From positions 310,001 through 374,000 of the forward strand of contig NZ_ML058597.1 of the NCBI RefSeq assembly GCF_003635165.1: a stretch of 64,000 bases of DNA, read 5' to 3'. This document shows positions 9,273 to 18,613 of the stretch, piece by piece; positions within the stretch are counted from its first letter, which is position 1, and every line of letters starts with the position of its first letter. The notes beneath the pieces were generated by a model. The model saw only the letters and a list, made by a program, of their open reading frames with translations. It had not been told where the DNA came from and made no database searches. Position numbers and translations under genes: made by a program. This DNA comes from Burkholderia sp. Nafp2/4-1b. Its GTDB lineage: Bacteria; Pseudomonadota; Gammaproteobacteria; Burkholderiales; Burkholderiaceae.

Positions 9273-10157
9273 ATGACGACGATCGATTCGACGCCGCGCA
9301 TGCATGCGTGGCGCAGCCGGGCGGCGCGTGCGCTGCTCGCGGGACTGCTCGCGCTGCTCGCCGGCTGCCAGAAGGAGCTTTACTCGGGCCTGTCGGAGCG
9401 CGATGCGAACCAGATGGTCGCCGTGCTCGGCGATGCCGGCATCAGCGCGTCGAAGGACAACGACGCACGCGACACGTCGGATCGCAACGCGTGGCTGGTG
9501 AGCGTCGCGGACGGCGACATGCAGTCGGCGCTCACCGTGCTGCAGGCGAACGGGCTGCCGAAGCCGAGCTATGCGAGCCTCGGCGAACTGTTCCAGAAGC
9601 AGGGGCTCGTATCGACGCCGGCCGAGGAGCGCGTGCGCTACCTGTATGGCATCTCGCAGGACCTGTCGCGCACGCTGCAGGACATCGAGGGCGTGGTGGT
9701 CGCGCGCGTGCAGGTCGTGATTCCGGAGAACGATCCGCTCGCGGACAAGATCAAGCCGTCGTCGGCGGCCGTCTATATCCGCTACCGGCCCGGCGTCGAC
9801 CTGCGGGCGATGGCGCCGATGGTCAAGGACCTGGTCGCGCACAGCATCGAAGGGCTGCAGTACGACAACGTGTCGCTGTTCCTGCAGCCGGCCGCCGCGC
9901 GCACGACGCGCGTCGACGGCATCGGCAGCGCGCTATCGGACATCCTGCGGCTGCGCTCGCCGCTCGGCTGGCTCGTGTTCGCGCTGATCCTGCTGACGTT
10001 CGCGGTGATCGCGCTGTCGGCCGCGCGGCGCGGGATGTTCGGCGCGCGGCTCGCCGCGGTGGTCGGCACGCCGCGCGGTGCGAACACGGCGGGCGGTGCG
10101 TCCGCTCAGGGCGGCGGCAGCCTGCGCACGCCGGACGGCGCGCGCGACGGCGCATGA
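9273..10157 (+). CDS. sctJ: T3SS inner-membrane ring lipoprotein SctJ (HrcJ/YscJ)
   Basis: A 294-aa lipoprotein forming the inner part of the inner-membrane ring. A signal peptide ends in the lipobox LLAGC with the lipidated Cys at residue 32. Two ring-building domains follow (ELYSGLSERDANQMVAVL and RVQVVIPENDPLADK are characteristic YscJ/FliF blocks). A C-terminal membrane helix spans about 232-251, with a Gly/Ala-rich cytoplasmic tail. It overlaps sctK by 4 bp (ATGA). Confidence 0.97.
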   Translation: MTTIDSTPRMHAWRSRAARALLAGLLALLAGCQKELYSGLSERDANQMVAVLGDAGISASKDNDARDTSDRNAWLVSVADGDMQSALTVLQANGLPKPSYASLGELFQKQGLVSTPAEERVRYLYGISQDLSRTLQDIEGVVVARVQVVIPENDPLADKIKPSSAAVYIRYRPGVDLRAMAPMVKDLVAHSIEGLQYDNVSLFLQPAAARTTRVDGIGSALSDILRLRSPLGWLVFALILLTFAVIALSAARRGMFGARLAAVVGTPRGANTAGGASAQGGGSLRTPDGARDGA

Positions 10158-10903
10158 GCGACCCGCATGCGCTGCCGCAGGGCGCCGCGCCAGACGCGTC
10201 GTCGCTGCCATCGCTGCCGTGGCTGCATGCGATCGCGCCGCCGCCTGCCGGGCGGCGCGCGGCGTTTCATGCGCTCGTCTGCGAATTCAACCTGCGGCCC
10301 GATCGCTATCTGCACGTGACGCGCGTGCCGGCCGACTGGCCCGCGCGCTATCGCTCGCCCGACGCGTTCGGCCCGGCCGGCCGCAAGCTGCTCGCGCGCC
10401 ATCTGCTCGACGCCAACGGAGTCGCAGAACGTCACGACTTCGACGTCGCGAACCCGTGCGCGCGGCTCGCGCTGCTGCCCGGCGCGGCGCTCGAACAGCT
10501 CGCTTCGTATGCGGGGCTGCTGCTGCATCGCGGCTGGCTGCGCGACGCGCTGAACGTGCGGCGCATTCGCGCGGAAGTCGCGGCGAAACTCGGCGGCGAT
10601 GCGCTGGAGCTCGCGCTGGAACGCGCGCCGGAGTTCGGCGCGCTCGCGGACACGCTCGAACCGTGGCGGGCCGATCCGGCTGCGCTGCCGGTCGTGATCC
10701 GCGCGCGCGGCGGCCGGCTGCTCGCGGATTTCATCGGCGTGGCCGGCGACGCGGTCGCGCGGCGCGTGCGCCTGAAGTTCAACCGCGCGATCGACGACGA
10801 AGCGCCGTACTGGCTGAACCGCGCGCAGCGCGACCAGTTCGGCGAATTGCTGTTCCTGTTTCTGATTCCCGAGAGGCTTGCGTCATGGGACTGGCTTTTC
10901 TGA
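10154..10903 (+). CDS. sctK: T3SS sorting platform protein SctK (HrpB4 family)
   Basis: A 249-aa soluble protein matching the HrpB4/SctK family, which links the cytoplasmic sorting platform (SctQ/L/N) to the inner-membrane ring. Visible hallmarks are [17 protein letters not shown] near residues 38-54, an [20 protein letters not shown] helix region and the C-terminal [13 protein letters not shown]. These proteins vary widely, so the call also leans on its slot between sctJ and sctL. Its 3' end overlaps sctL by 19 bp. Confidence 0.9.
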   Translation: MSDPHALPQGAAPDASSLPSLPWLHAIAPPPAGRRAAFHALVCEFNLRPDRYLHVTRVPADWPARYRSPDAFGPAGRKLLARHLLDANGVAERHDFDVANPCARLALLPGAALEQLASYAGLLLHRGWLRDALNVRRIRAEVAAKLGGDALELALERAPEFGALADTLEPWRADPAALPVVIRARGGRLLADFIGVAGDAVARRVRLKFNRAIDDEAPYWLNRAQRDQFGELLFLFLIPERLASWDWLF

Positions 10904-11514
10904 TCACGAGCGACAACCTGCAGCTGCTGTCGGAGCGCAAGGTGCTCAAGGAGCGCGAATACGCGGCGCTGCTCGACGCGTCCGCGGTGATCGCGACCGC
11001 GCGCGACGAAGCCGCGCGCATCGTTGCCGATGCGCAGCGCGAATTCGACAAGCGCCAGGCGGCCGGCTACGACGAAGGGATGCGCCGCGCGCAGCGCGAG
11101 CATGCGGCGCAGACTTATACGCAGGCGCTGGCCGCCGCGCGCACGATGGAATCGATGAAGGATTCGATGGCCGACATCGTCGTGAAGGCCGTGCGCGCGA
11201 TCGTCGGCGAGATGGGCACGCAGAAGCTGTACGAGGCCGCGCTCGCGCGGATCGCGCCGCTCGTGCGCGACGAGCCGTTCCTGATCGTGCGGGTCGCGCC
11301 CGGCCGCCAGGACGAGATGCGCGACGCGCTCGACCATGCATTCGCCGGGCAGTCGAACCGTCAACGCATCCGCATCGTCGAGGACCCCAAGCTCGAACGT
11401 CATGCGTGCACGGTCGAGACGCCGTCCGGGCGCATCGACGCGAGCCTCGACCTGCAGATCGATGCGCTGCGCCAGGCGATCCGCCGCGACGCGCTGAAGG
11501 GCACGACGCGATGA
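10885..11514 (+). CDS. sctL: T3SS ATPase stator SctL (HrpB5/YscL/FliH family)
   Basis: A 209-aa cytoplasmic stator that binds and restrains the SctN ATPase and tethers it to SctQ. The start [20 protein letters not shown] is typical of the family. A long Ala/Arg/Glu-rich helix (residues 30-90) with [20 protein letters not shown] resembles the glycine-spaced helix region of FliH-type stators. A globular C-terminal domain follows ([30 protein letters not shown]). It lies between sctK and sctN with overlapping ends on both sides. Confidence 0.95.
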   Translation: MGLAFLITSDNLQLLSERKVLKEREYAALLDASAVIATARDEAARIVADAQREFDKRQAAGYDEGMRRAQREHAAQTYTQALAAARTMESMKDSMADIVVKAVRAIVGEMGTQKLYEAALARIAPLVRDEPFLIVRVAPGRQDEMRDALDHAFAGQSNRQRIRIVEDPKLERHACTVETPSGRIDASLDLQIDALRQAIRRDALKGTTR

Positions 11515-12902
11515 ACGCGCCGCTCGACGATCCGCAGCCGTTCGGCCGCGACGGTGACGGCGACGACGATGCTGCGCCGTTCGATCGCGGCCGCCTCGTC
11601 GGCGATCTCGACGCTGGGCTCGCGTTCTTCTCGCCGGTGTCGGTGCAGGGCCGCGTCAATCACGCGGTCGGGCAGATCCTCAACGCGACGGGCATCCGCG
11701 CGCGGCTCGGCGAAATCTGCGAGCTGCGCACGCCGAACCAGCCGACGCTGCTCGCCGAAGTGGTCGGCTTCTCGCGGCAGACCACGTTGCTCACGCCGCT
11801 CGGCGACGTGGCCGGACTGTCGCCGGAAACGACCGTCGTGCCGTCCGGGCGCGAGCACGTGTTTCCGGTCGGCGAAGCGCTGTTCGGCCGCGTGCTCGAC
11901 GGGCTCGGCCGGCCGCTCGACGACCGCGGGCCCGTGACGGGCGCCGCGTGGGTGTCGACGCAGCAGGACCCGCCGAACCCGCTTGCGCGCAAGATGATCG
12001 ACACGCCGTTTCCGACCGGCGTGCGCGTGATCGACGGCCTGATGACGCTCGGCATCGGCCAGCGCGTCGGTATCTTCGCGCCGTCCGGCGTCGGCAAGAG
12101 CACGCTGCTCGGGATGATCGCGCGCGGCGCGCAGGCCGACGTGAACGTGATCGCGCTGGTCGGCGAACGCGGCCGCGAAGTGCGCGAGTTCATCGAGCAC
12201 AGCCTGTCGCCGGAGGTGCGCGCGCGCTCGATCGTCGTCGTGTCGACGTCCGATCGTCCGGCGATGGAGCGCGTGAAATCCGCGCTGGTGGCGACCGCGA
12301 TCGCCGAGCACTTCCGCGATGCGGGCAAGCGCGTGCTGCTGCTGGTCGACTCGCTGACGCGCTTCGCGCGCGCGCAGCGCGAGGTCGGTCTCGCGAGCGG
12401 CGAGCCGCCGACCCGGCGCAGCTTCCCGCCGTCGACGTTCGCGGTGCTGCCGCGCCTGCTCGAACGCGCGGGGCAGGGCGCAACCGGGTCGATCACGGCG
12501 CTGTACACGGTGCTGGTCGAGGGCGATGAGGAATCCGATCCGATCGCCGAGGAAGTGCGTTCGATCCTGGACGGCCATATCGTGCTGTCGCGTAAGATCG
12601 CGCTGGCGAACCGCTATCCGGCGATCGACGTGCTCGCGAGCCTGTCGCGTGTGATGCCGCTCGTCGCGAGCCGCGCGCATCAGCAGGCGGCCGCGCGCGT
12701 GCGCGAGTTGATCGCGAAGTATCAGGAGATCGAGCTGCTCGTGCAGATTGGCGAGTATCGCGAGGGCAGCGACCGGCTCGGCGATCTCGCGCTGCGCGCG
12801 CGCGACGCGATCGGCGCGTTCTGCGCGCAGGCGTCGCACGAGGACGTGCGCTTCGACACGCTGCTTGCGAAGCTGACGAAACTCGCGAACGACCATGTCT
12901 GA
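11511..12902 (+). CDS. sctN: T3SS ATPase SctN (HrcN/FliI family)
   Basis: A 463-aa cytoplasmic hexameric ATPase that unfolds and releases chaperone-bound substrates at the export gate. Walker A is APSGVGKST (190-198) and Walker B is VLLLVD (275-280). The F-type/T3SS signature [18 protein letters not shown] follows at about 304-321. Other landmarks are GLGRPLDD and the [18 protein letters not shown] block. The first 40 residues carry an unusually acidic Asp/Gly stretch. The start overlaps the sctL stop (ATGA) and the end overlaps sctO by 8 bp. All catalytic residues look intact. Confidence 0.98.
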   Translation: MNAPLDDPQPFGRDGDGDDDAAPFDRGRLVGDLDAGLAFFSPVSVQGRVNHAVGQILNATGIRARLGEICELRTPNQPTLLAEVVGFSRQTTLLTPLGDVAGLSPETTVVPSGREHVFPVGEALFGRVLDGLGRPLDDRGPVTGAAWVSTQQDPPNPLARKMIDTPFPTGVRVIDGLMTLGIGQRVGIFAPSGVGKSTLLGMIARGAQADVNVIALVGERGREVREFIEHSLSPEVRARSIVVVSTSDRPAMERVKSALVATAIAEHFRDAGKRVLLLVDSLTRFARAQREVGLASGEPPTRRSFPPSTFAVLPRLLERAGQGATGSITALYTVLVEGDEESDPIAEEVRSILDGHIVLSRKIALANRYPAIDVLASLSRVMPLVASRAHQQAAARVRELIAKYQEIELLVQIGEYREGSDRLGDLALRARDAIGAFCAQASHEDVRFDTLLAKLTKLANDHV

Positions 12903-13656
12903 AGCCGACGACCGCCTCGTGCTCGCGACGCTCGCGCGCCTGAAGCGCGTGCGCGAGATGCGCAGCCAGATCGCGCGGGTCGCGGCCGCGCGCCAGCAGG
13001 GTATCGCCGCGGAGAGCCGGCGCGCGCTCGACGCAGCGCACGCGCAACTCGCGCAGCAGGTCGCCGCGAAGGCCGCGATCCAGACGCGGCTCGCCGACGA
13101 CGTGCGCGAAGCGCGCGCGCTGCAGAACGCCGCGGCCGATACGCGCACGTTCGATCGCCATATCGGCGTCGCGAACGCGTCGGTCAGCGAGGCCACGCAC
13201 GTGCATCGCGATCACGAAGCGACGCTCGCCGACCTGCAGCGCGCCGCACGCAAGGCGAAGGCCGCCGAGGACAAGCTCGACAAGGCCGGCGAGAAGGCGC
13301 TGCACGCGCGCGCCGCGCGGGTCGAGCGCGACGCCGACGAGGTCGCGGATGCGCATGCGGTGCGGCGCTTCGCGACGGCCGGTGTGTGGGCGAGCGATGC
13401 GGACGGGCATGCTGCGGGGCCGGCGGAACTGGCCGCCGTGTTCGATGCGGAGATGGTGTCGCGACCGGCGGATGCAGACGCGGCGGACACGACGAACACC
13501 GCAGATACGACGGACACCGCAGACACGTCCGACGCCGCGGACACGTCCGACCCGGGCGCTGCAGCCGCCAAGACCGACCCGATCGCCGCCCCCGCCCCAG
13601 CACCCGCCGCTCCCGTCGACGACACCGCACGCGCCGCAGCGGAGCGCCGATGCTAG
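12895..13656 (+). CDS. sctO: T3SS stalk protein SctO (HrpB7 family) with repetitive acidic tail
   Basis: A 253-aa protein. Residues 1-165 are a long antiparallel coiled coil rich in Ala, Arg, Lys and Gln, fitting the HrpB7/SctO stalk that links the ATPase to SctV. The remaining 85 residues or so are low complexity: short Thr/Asp/Ala repeats ([17 protein letters not shown]) followed by a Pro/Ala stretch. That tail makes it longer than typical SctO (about 150-170 aa). It sits between sctN and sctT and overlaps both. The family call rests on coiled-coil form and position. Confidence 0.88.
   Translation: MSEADDRLVLATLARLKRVREMRSQIARVAAARQQGIAAESRRALDAAHAQLAQQVAAKAAIQTRLADDVREARALQNAAADTRTFDRHIGVANASVSEATHVHRDHEATLADLQRAARKAKAAEDKLDKAGEKALHARAARVERDADEVADAHAVRRFATAGVWASDADGHAAGPAELAAVFDAEMVSRPADADAADTTNTADTTDTADTSDAADTSDPGAAAAKTDPIAAPAPAPAAPVDDTARAAAERRC
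13485..13555 (+). repeat. Short tandem repeats in the sctO tail
   Basis: Degenerate 9-21 bp repeats built on GAC ACG/ACC blocks, including a perfect GACACGTCCGAC pair near 13522 and 13540, encode the Asp/Thr/Ala repeats at the SctO C-terminus. All units seen are multiples of three, so length changes would keep the frame. Confidence 0.6.
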
Positions 13657-14459
13657 ACCACGCGGCGAACTTCAACGATATCGCCGGCACGCTGCGACCG
13701 CTGCTCTATGTGATGCCGCGCCTGCTGCCGATCATGTTCGTCGTGCCGGTATTCAACGAGCAGATCATCACGGGCCTCGTGCGCAACGGCATCGCGGTCG
13801 TGATTGCCGCGTTCGTCGCGCCGGTGATCGACCCGGCGCAGGTCGCCGCGCTGCCGTTCCTGATGTGGTGCCTGCTGGTCGCGAAGGAAGCGGTGGTCGG
13901 CATGCTGCTCGCGGGCGCGTTCAGCGCGGTGCTGTTCGCGATCCAGGGCGTCGGCTACCTGATCGATTTCCAGACCGGCAGCGGCAGCGCCGCGTACTTC
14001 GATCCGATGGGCGGGCACGAGGGCGGCCCGACGTCAGGGTTCCTCAATTTCGTCGCGATCGCGCTGTTCGTCACCGCGGGCGGGCTGCAGGTGCTCGTAC
14101 AGCTGTTCGCGCAGTCGTATGCGTGGTGGCCGATCGGCTCGCTCGGCCCGGATTTCTCGTCGATGCTGGAGACCTTCTTGGTGCGGCAGACCGACACGAT
14201 CTTCGAATGGATGGTGAAGCTCGCCGCGCCGGTCATCATCGTGCTGGTGCTCGTCGAGCTCGGCATCGGCCTGGTCGGCCGCGCGGTACCGCAACTGAAC
14301 ATCTTCGTGTTCGCGCAGCCGGTGAAGAGCGCGCTCGCGGTGCTGATGATGGTGCTGTTCCTGCCGGTGGTGTACGCGTCGCTGCATGCGCTGCTGAGCC
14401 CCGACAGCGGGCTGATGGCGCTGCTGCGCGCGCTGTTCGCCGCGCACGGCGGCGCGTGA
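13650..14459 (+). CDS. sctT: T3SS export apparatus protein SctT (HrcT/FliR family)
   Basis: A 269-aa integral membrane protein of the export gate. It has about six hydrophobic segments with the conserved loop VGYLIDFQTGSGSAAYFDP (residues 98-116) and a C-terminal region FVFAQPVKSALAVLMM seen in HrcT proteins. In the gate one SctT joins five SctR and four SctS. The ATG at 13650 overlaps the sctO stop by 7 bp. A 24-bp gap separates it from sctU. Confidence 0.96.
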   Translation: MLDHAANFNDIAGTLRPLLYVMPRLLPIMFVVPVFNEQIITGLVRNGIAVVIAAFVAPVIDPAQVAALPFLMWCLLVAKEAVVGMLLAGAFSAVLFAIQGVGYLIDFQTGSGSAAYFDPMGGHEGGPTSGFLNFVAIALFVTAGGLQVLVQLFAQSYAWWPIGSLGPDFSSMLETFLVRQTDTIFEWMVKLAAPVIIVLVLVELGIGLVGRAVPQLNIFVFAQPVKSALAVLMMVLFLPVVYASLHALLSPDSGLMALLRALFAAHGGA

Positions 14460-14483
14460 GCGCGCGCCGGAACCGGAGCCGCC

Positions 14484-15515
14484 ATGGCCGAAAAGGACCA
14501 GAAGCCGACCGCGAAACGCTTGCGCGACGCGCGCCAGAAAGGCGACGTGCCGAAGAGCGCGGAAACGATTTCGTCCGCATTCTTCGTCGGCGTGTGCGTC
14601 GCGCTTGCGGTCGGGCTCGGCACGCTGTTCGCACGGCTGCAGGCGCTGTTCCGGCTCGTGTTCGACGCGGCCGGCGCGGCCGATCCGTCCGCGCGGCTCG
14701 CGGCGCTGATCGACGGCGCCGCGCGCGACTGGGCGACGCTGTCCGCGCAGATCGTCGCGGCCGGGCTGCTGGCGGGGCTGCTCGCGGGCTTCGTGCAGGT
14801 GGGCGGCGTGATGGCGTGGAGCCGCCTCGTGCCGCAGCTGTCGCGGCTCAATCCGGCCGAGGGGCTGAAGAACATGTGGTCGATGCGCAACCTCGTGAAC
14901 CTCGCGAAGATGCTGCTGAAGACCGTGCTGCTGGTCGCGACGCTCGGCTGGCTGATCGTCGAGTCGCTCGATCCGTCGGTGCAGTCGGGCTTCACGCGGC
15001 CGATCTCGATCCTGGCGCTGATCGTGAAGCTGCTGATGCTGCTGTTCGGCTGGGCTGCGCTGATCTATCTCGTGATGGCGCTGATCGACATCGTGCACCA
15101 GCGCCACGAGTTCAACCAGAAGATGAAGATGTCGATCGAGGAAGTGCGGCGCGAGCACAAGGAAGACGAGGGCGATCCGCATATCGAGGCGAAGCGCCGG
15201 CAGCTCGCGCGCGAAGCGCAGTTCTCGTCGCTGCCCGACCGGATCGGCTTCGCATCGGTGGTCGTCTATTCGTCGAGCGTCGCGGTCGCGCTCTATTACG
15301 GCGGGATCGGCACGCTGCCGTGGGTGCTGGCGCGCGGCGAGGGCGAGGCGGCCGAGCGGATCGTGAAGCTCGCGCGCGACGCGCTGCGCCCGACGCTCGC
15401 GAATGCCGGGCTTGCGCACGCGCTGTACGAGAGCACGCCGGAAAAGGGCACGATCCAGCAGCAGCATTTCCGCGAGGTCGCCCAGTTGCTGAAGTGGGCG
15501 ACCGGCGCACAGTGA
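14484..15515 (+). CDS. sctU: T3SS export switch protein SctU (HrcU/FlhB) lacking NPTH
   Basis: A 343-aa member of the substrate-specificity switch family. Residues 1-210 hold the amphipathic N-terminus (KPTAKRLRDARQKGDVPKS) and four membrane segments. The linker EEVRREHKEDEGDPHIEAKRR (about 219-239) is canonical. Where SctU and FlhB normally carry VVVTNPTHYAVAL, this protein reads VVVYSSSVAVAL (about 259-270): Asn, Pro, Thr and His of the autocleavage site are all missing and one residue is deleted. The C-terminal domain (LARGEGEAAERIVKLA, LAHALYEST) is otherwise full length. Self-cleavage as known for the family should be impossible, so switching is either absent or works differently. Confidence 0.95.
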   Translation: MAEKDQKPTAKRLRDARQKGDVPKSAETISSAFFVGVCVALAVGLGTLFARLQALFRLVFDAAGAADPSARLAALIDGAARDWATLSAQIVAAGLLAGLLAGFVQVGGVMAWSRLVPQLSRLNPAEGLKNMWSMRNLVNLAKMLLKTVLLVATLGWLIVESLDPSVQSGFTRPISILALIVKLLMLLFGWAALIYLVMALIDIVHQRHEFNQKMKMSIEEVRREHKEDEGDPHIEAKRRQLAREAQFSSLPDRIGFASVVVYSSSVAVALYYGGIGTLPWVLARGEGEAAERIVKLARDALRPTLANAGLAHALYESTPEKGTIQQQHFREVAQLLKWATGAQ

Positions 15516-15762
15516 GGGCACCGCCGGCGGGGGCGGATCGGGGCGGCGATTTCGATCGCGATGACGGGCGTGCCGCCGGCGGCGTTTCGTCTGACGGTGT
15601 GCCAGACGCTTGACGCGCCTTTTTTTCCGGTTTTCGCTCGCATTCACGGGCGAATTATTGCTGATTTATTTCTTCGTAATATGGCTCGACCGTCAGTCGG
15701 ACGGCGGGCCGCGAGGTTGCGCCGCGCGTGACGGAACAGGTCAACACGAGCGGGACAAATCA

Positions 15763-17730
15763 ATGTGCGGAATCGACGGCTTTCTGAATAGCGTCGCCTT
15801 CGATGAGGAGACAGCGCGCGGCACGCTCGCGCGAATGACGGCGAGCCTCGCGCATCGCGGGCCGGATGCGCAGGGGCTCTGGGTCGACCCGGAGGCCAGT
15901 ATCGCGCTCGGCCACCGGCGGCTTGCGATCGTCGATCTGTCGGTCCATGGCCGGCAGCCGATGGCGTCCGCGTGCGGCCGCTACGTCATGGTCTTCAACG
16001 GCGAAATCTACAACCATCGCGAGCTGCGCGTGGAGCTCGAGCGCGCGGGTCGCGCCCCGGCGTGGCGCGGCCACTCCGACACCGAGGTGCTGATCGCGGC
16101 GATCGCCGCTTGGGGCGTCGACGCAACGTTGCGGCGCGCGACCGGCATGTTCGCGTTCGCGCTATGGAATCGCGCATCGCGGGTGCTGACGCTCGCACGC
16201 GACCGGCTCGGCGAGAAGCCGCTCTATTACGGGCGGATCGGCGACGCACTCGTGTTCGCGTCGGAGCTGAAGGCGCTGCGCGGCTATCCGGGCTTCGACG
16301 GCGAGATCGATCGCGATGCGCTGTGCCTCTATCTGCGCCAGTCGAGCGTGCCGGCGCCGCACACGATCTATCGTGGCATCAGCAAGCTGCCGCCCGGCAC
16401 GTTCATCCAGTTCGAACATGCGCGCGACACGCCGCGCGCGCGTGCGTACTGGACGCTCGAGCAGGCGATCGAAGCGGGCCGCGAGCAGCCGTTCGACGGC
16501 AGCGCCGACGAGGCCGTCGAGCAGCTCGACACGATCCTGCGCCAGGCGGTCGCGCGGCAGATGGCAGCCGACGTGCCGCTCGGCGCGTTCCTGTCGGGCG
16601 GCGTCGATTCGTCGGCGATCGTCGCGCTGATGCAGGCGCAGTCGGCGCATCCGGTCGACACGTTCACGATCGGCTTTCACGAGGCCGGCTACGACGAAGC
16701 CGGCTATGCGAAGGCGGTCGCGCGCCATCTTGGCACTCGACACACCGAGTTGTACGTGACGGCCGACCATGCGCTCGATGTCGTGCCGAAGCTGCCGACC
16801 ATCTACGACGAACCGTTCTCCGACGCGTCGCAGATTCCGACCTTCCTCGTGTCGGAGATGACGCGCCGGCACGTGAAGGTGAGTTTGTCAGGCGACGGCG
16901 GCGACGAACTGTTCGGCGGTTATACGCGCTACTTCCTGACGCCGCGGCTGTGGCGCAAGCTGCATCGCGTGCCGGCGGCGGTGCGCGCGCGGATCGCGGC
17001 CGCGCTGCATGCGCTGCGTCCCGATCATGCGGACCAGCTCGCGGCGGTCGCTCAGGGTGCGTGGAGCGGCGTGGAAGCGCGCGACTCGGCGACCCGCATC
17101 GGCGACCGGCTGCACAAGCTCGGCCACGTGATGACGGCCGAGAGCCGCATCGGGCTGTACCGTCTGCTGATGTCGTCGGTGCATCATCCGGAGCGCCTCG
17201 CGCTCGCCGGACAGGAGCCGCCGACGCCGCTCGATACCGTCTCCGCATGGCCCGCGAACCTGAGCTTCGCCGAGCAGGCGATGGCGATCGACACGCTCAC
17301 GTACCTGCCCACCGATATTCTCGCGAAGGTCGATCGCGCGGCGATGGCCGTGAGCCTCGAGACGCGCATGCCGTTCCTCGATCATCACGTCGTCGAATTC
17401 GCGTGGCGCGTGCCCGCCGCGGTGCGGTTGCCGGAAGGGCAGCCGAAGGCGCTGCTGCGCCGGCTGCTGGATAGGTACGTGCCGTCGTCGCTGATCGACC
17501 GGCCGAAACAGGGCTTCTGCGCGCCCGTCGATCACTGGCTGCGCGGCGCATTGCGCGACTGGGCCGATGCGCTGCTGCAGCCGTCGCGGCTGCGCGACGA
17601 GGGCTTCTTCGATGCGGCGGCGGTCGAGCGGCTGTGGCACCAGCACCAGTCGGGCCGGATGAACTGGCAGCACCAGCTGTGGACGGTGCTGATGTTCCAG
17701 GCATGGCTGGAGGGGCAGCGCGCTGCATGA
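15763..17730 (+). CDS. asnB: Glutamine-hydrolysing asparagine synthase (AsnB type) in the T3SS locus
   Basis: A 655-aa class II amidotransferase expected to transfer glutamine-derived ammonia to aspartate or a related carboxylate with ATP. The N-terminus is MCGI, leaving Cys2 as the glutaminase nucleophile; HRGPDAQG and FNGEIYNH follow. The synthetase half has the PP-loop SGGVDS (278-283) and SLSGDGGDELFGGYTRYF. The frame is open for 51 more codons upstream, but only the ATG at 15763 gives a free Cys2. It lies 247 bp after sctU on the same strand and converges on the transglycosylase gene. Its role beside a secretion system is unknown: primary asparagine supply or modification of another molecule are both possible. 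Confidence 0.92.
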   Translation: MCGIDGFLNSVAFDEETARGTLARMTASLAHRGPDAQGLWVDPEASIALGHRRLAIVDLSVHGRQPMASACGRYVMVFNGEIYNHRELRVELERAGRAPAWRGHSDTEVLIAAIAAWGVDATLRRATGMFAFALWNRASRVLTLARDRLGEKPLYYGRIGDALVFASELKALRGYPGFDGEIDRDALCLYLRQSSVPAPHTIYRGISKLPPGTFIQFEHARDTPRARAYWTLEQAIEAGREQPFDGSADEAVEQLDTILRQAVARQMAADVPLGAFLSGGVDSSAIVALMQAQSAHPVDTFTIGFHEAGYDEAGYAKAVARHLGTRHTELYVTADHALDVVPKLPTIYDEPFSDASQIPTFLVSEMTRRHVKVSLSGDGGDELFGGYTRYFLTPRLWRKLHRVPAAVRARIAAALHALRPDHADQLAAVAQGAWSGVEARDSATRIGDRLHKLGHVMTAESRIGLYRLLMSSVHHPERLALAGQEPPTPLDTVSAWPANLSFAEQAMAIDTLTYLPTDILAKVDRAAMAVSLETRMPFLDHHVVEFAWRVPAAVRLPEGQPKALLRRLLDRYVPSSLIDRPKQGFCAPVDHWLRGALRDWADALLQPSRLRDEGFFDAAAVERLWHQHQSGRMNWQHQLWTVLMFQAWLEGQRAA

Positions 17731-17736
17731 AACGGG

Positions 17737-17763
17737 ATGACGCGGCGCGCCGCGCCGCGTCAT
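17737..17763. terminator. Hairpin between convergent T3SS operons
   Basis: Positions 17737-17747 and 17753-17763 form an 11-bp perfect stem with a 5-base loop, 7 bp after the asnB stop and 44 bp before the end of the opposing transglycosylase gene. There is no T-run on either strand, so it is at most a weak or Rho-assisted, two-way terminator. Confidence 0.45.
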
Positions 17764-17806
17764 GTCGTGCAGGTCACGCCGGTGTCGCGTCGACGCTCAC
17801 CGACGC

Positions 17807-18613
17807 TTACTGATCGAGACACCGCACGCACAGCCGCCTGGCCTGGCTCGCCGGCAAGCCGCGACACATCATCACGACCGGGCGCGCATGGCACGACGGC
17901 GCGTCGGCCGATGCCGCGGGCGCTGCGAGCCTGCGCGCGCGTTCGGGCGGCGTCGTGGCGGCTGCTTCCATGCGCCGCTGCCGCGCCGGCGGCGGCACGT
18001 CGCGCACCACCGGAATCGGTTCGACGCCGCCTTCGCGCGCGTTGCGCTGCGCGCTCGCGACGACGCGGCTCACATAGCCGCTCGAGAACCCGGTCGTGAA
18101 GTTGCCGCTGTAGTAGCACGACAGCGCCGCGCGCAGCGCGGCCTGCGCGGGGCGGCCGGTGTTCGACGATCGCCCGAAGCATTCGGTCAGGATCGCGCCG
18201 CCCGCCCGCAGGTTGTGGCACGGCTCGAACATCGTCGAGTCGTCGAGGCCGTATTTCGCGAAATTGCGCTCGTTCACCTGCGCGAGGCCGACACTGTAGC
18301 TGAAGCCGCGTGCGGCCAGCTCGCTCGCGGTCGCGCGTGCTTCGTCGAGCGATGCGGGCTGGCGCGTCAGATGGCCGCCGACGACGCCGATCGCATACGG
18401 ATTGAATCCGGACTCCGTGCGCACCAGCGCGGCGAGCGTATCGGGGTCGACGTTCGGCGCGCAGGCGCGCGCGAGCTGCGCGAAGCCGGCGGCGCTGCCG
18501 GCCGCGTGTGCGTTGCGCGGCTGCATGCCCGCGCAGGCGAGCGCCAGTGTCAATGTCAATGCGAGCACCGCACACAGGCTTGCCGCGGCGCCGCGCAGGC
18601 CGCGCGCGTTCAT
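17807..18613 (-). CDS. VirB1/IagB-type lytic transglycosylase
   Basis: A 268-aa exported peptidoglycan lytic transglycosylase, expected to open the cell wall for secretion-system assembly. A signal peptide (about residues 1-35, ALTLTLALACAG core) precedes the SLT domain: RTESGFNPYAIG contains the catalytic Glu and FSYSVGLAQVNERNFAKYG the second motif. The ALSCYYSGNFTTGFSSGYV block is typical of VirB1-like enzymes of type IV systems. The tail holds four Cys residues (SCHA, MMCRG, RRLCVRC), which could form disulfides. Its start overlaps the sctR stop by 4 bp, so it belongs to the sctQ-sctR operon. Confidence 0.92.
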   Translation of the reverse strand: MNARGLRGAAASLCAVLALTLTLALACAGMQPRNAHAAGSAAGFAQLARACAPNVDPDTLAALVRTESGFNPYAIGVVGGHLTRQPASLDEARATASELAARGFSYSVGLAQVNERNFAKYGLDDSTMFEPCHNLRAGGAILTECFGRSSNTGRPAQAALRAALSCYYSGNFTTGFSSGYVSRVVASAQRNAREGGVEPIPVVRDVPPPARQRRMEAAATTPPERARRLAAPAASADAPSCHARPVVMMCRGLPASQARRLCVRCLDQ

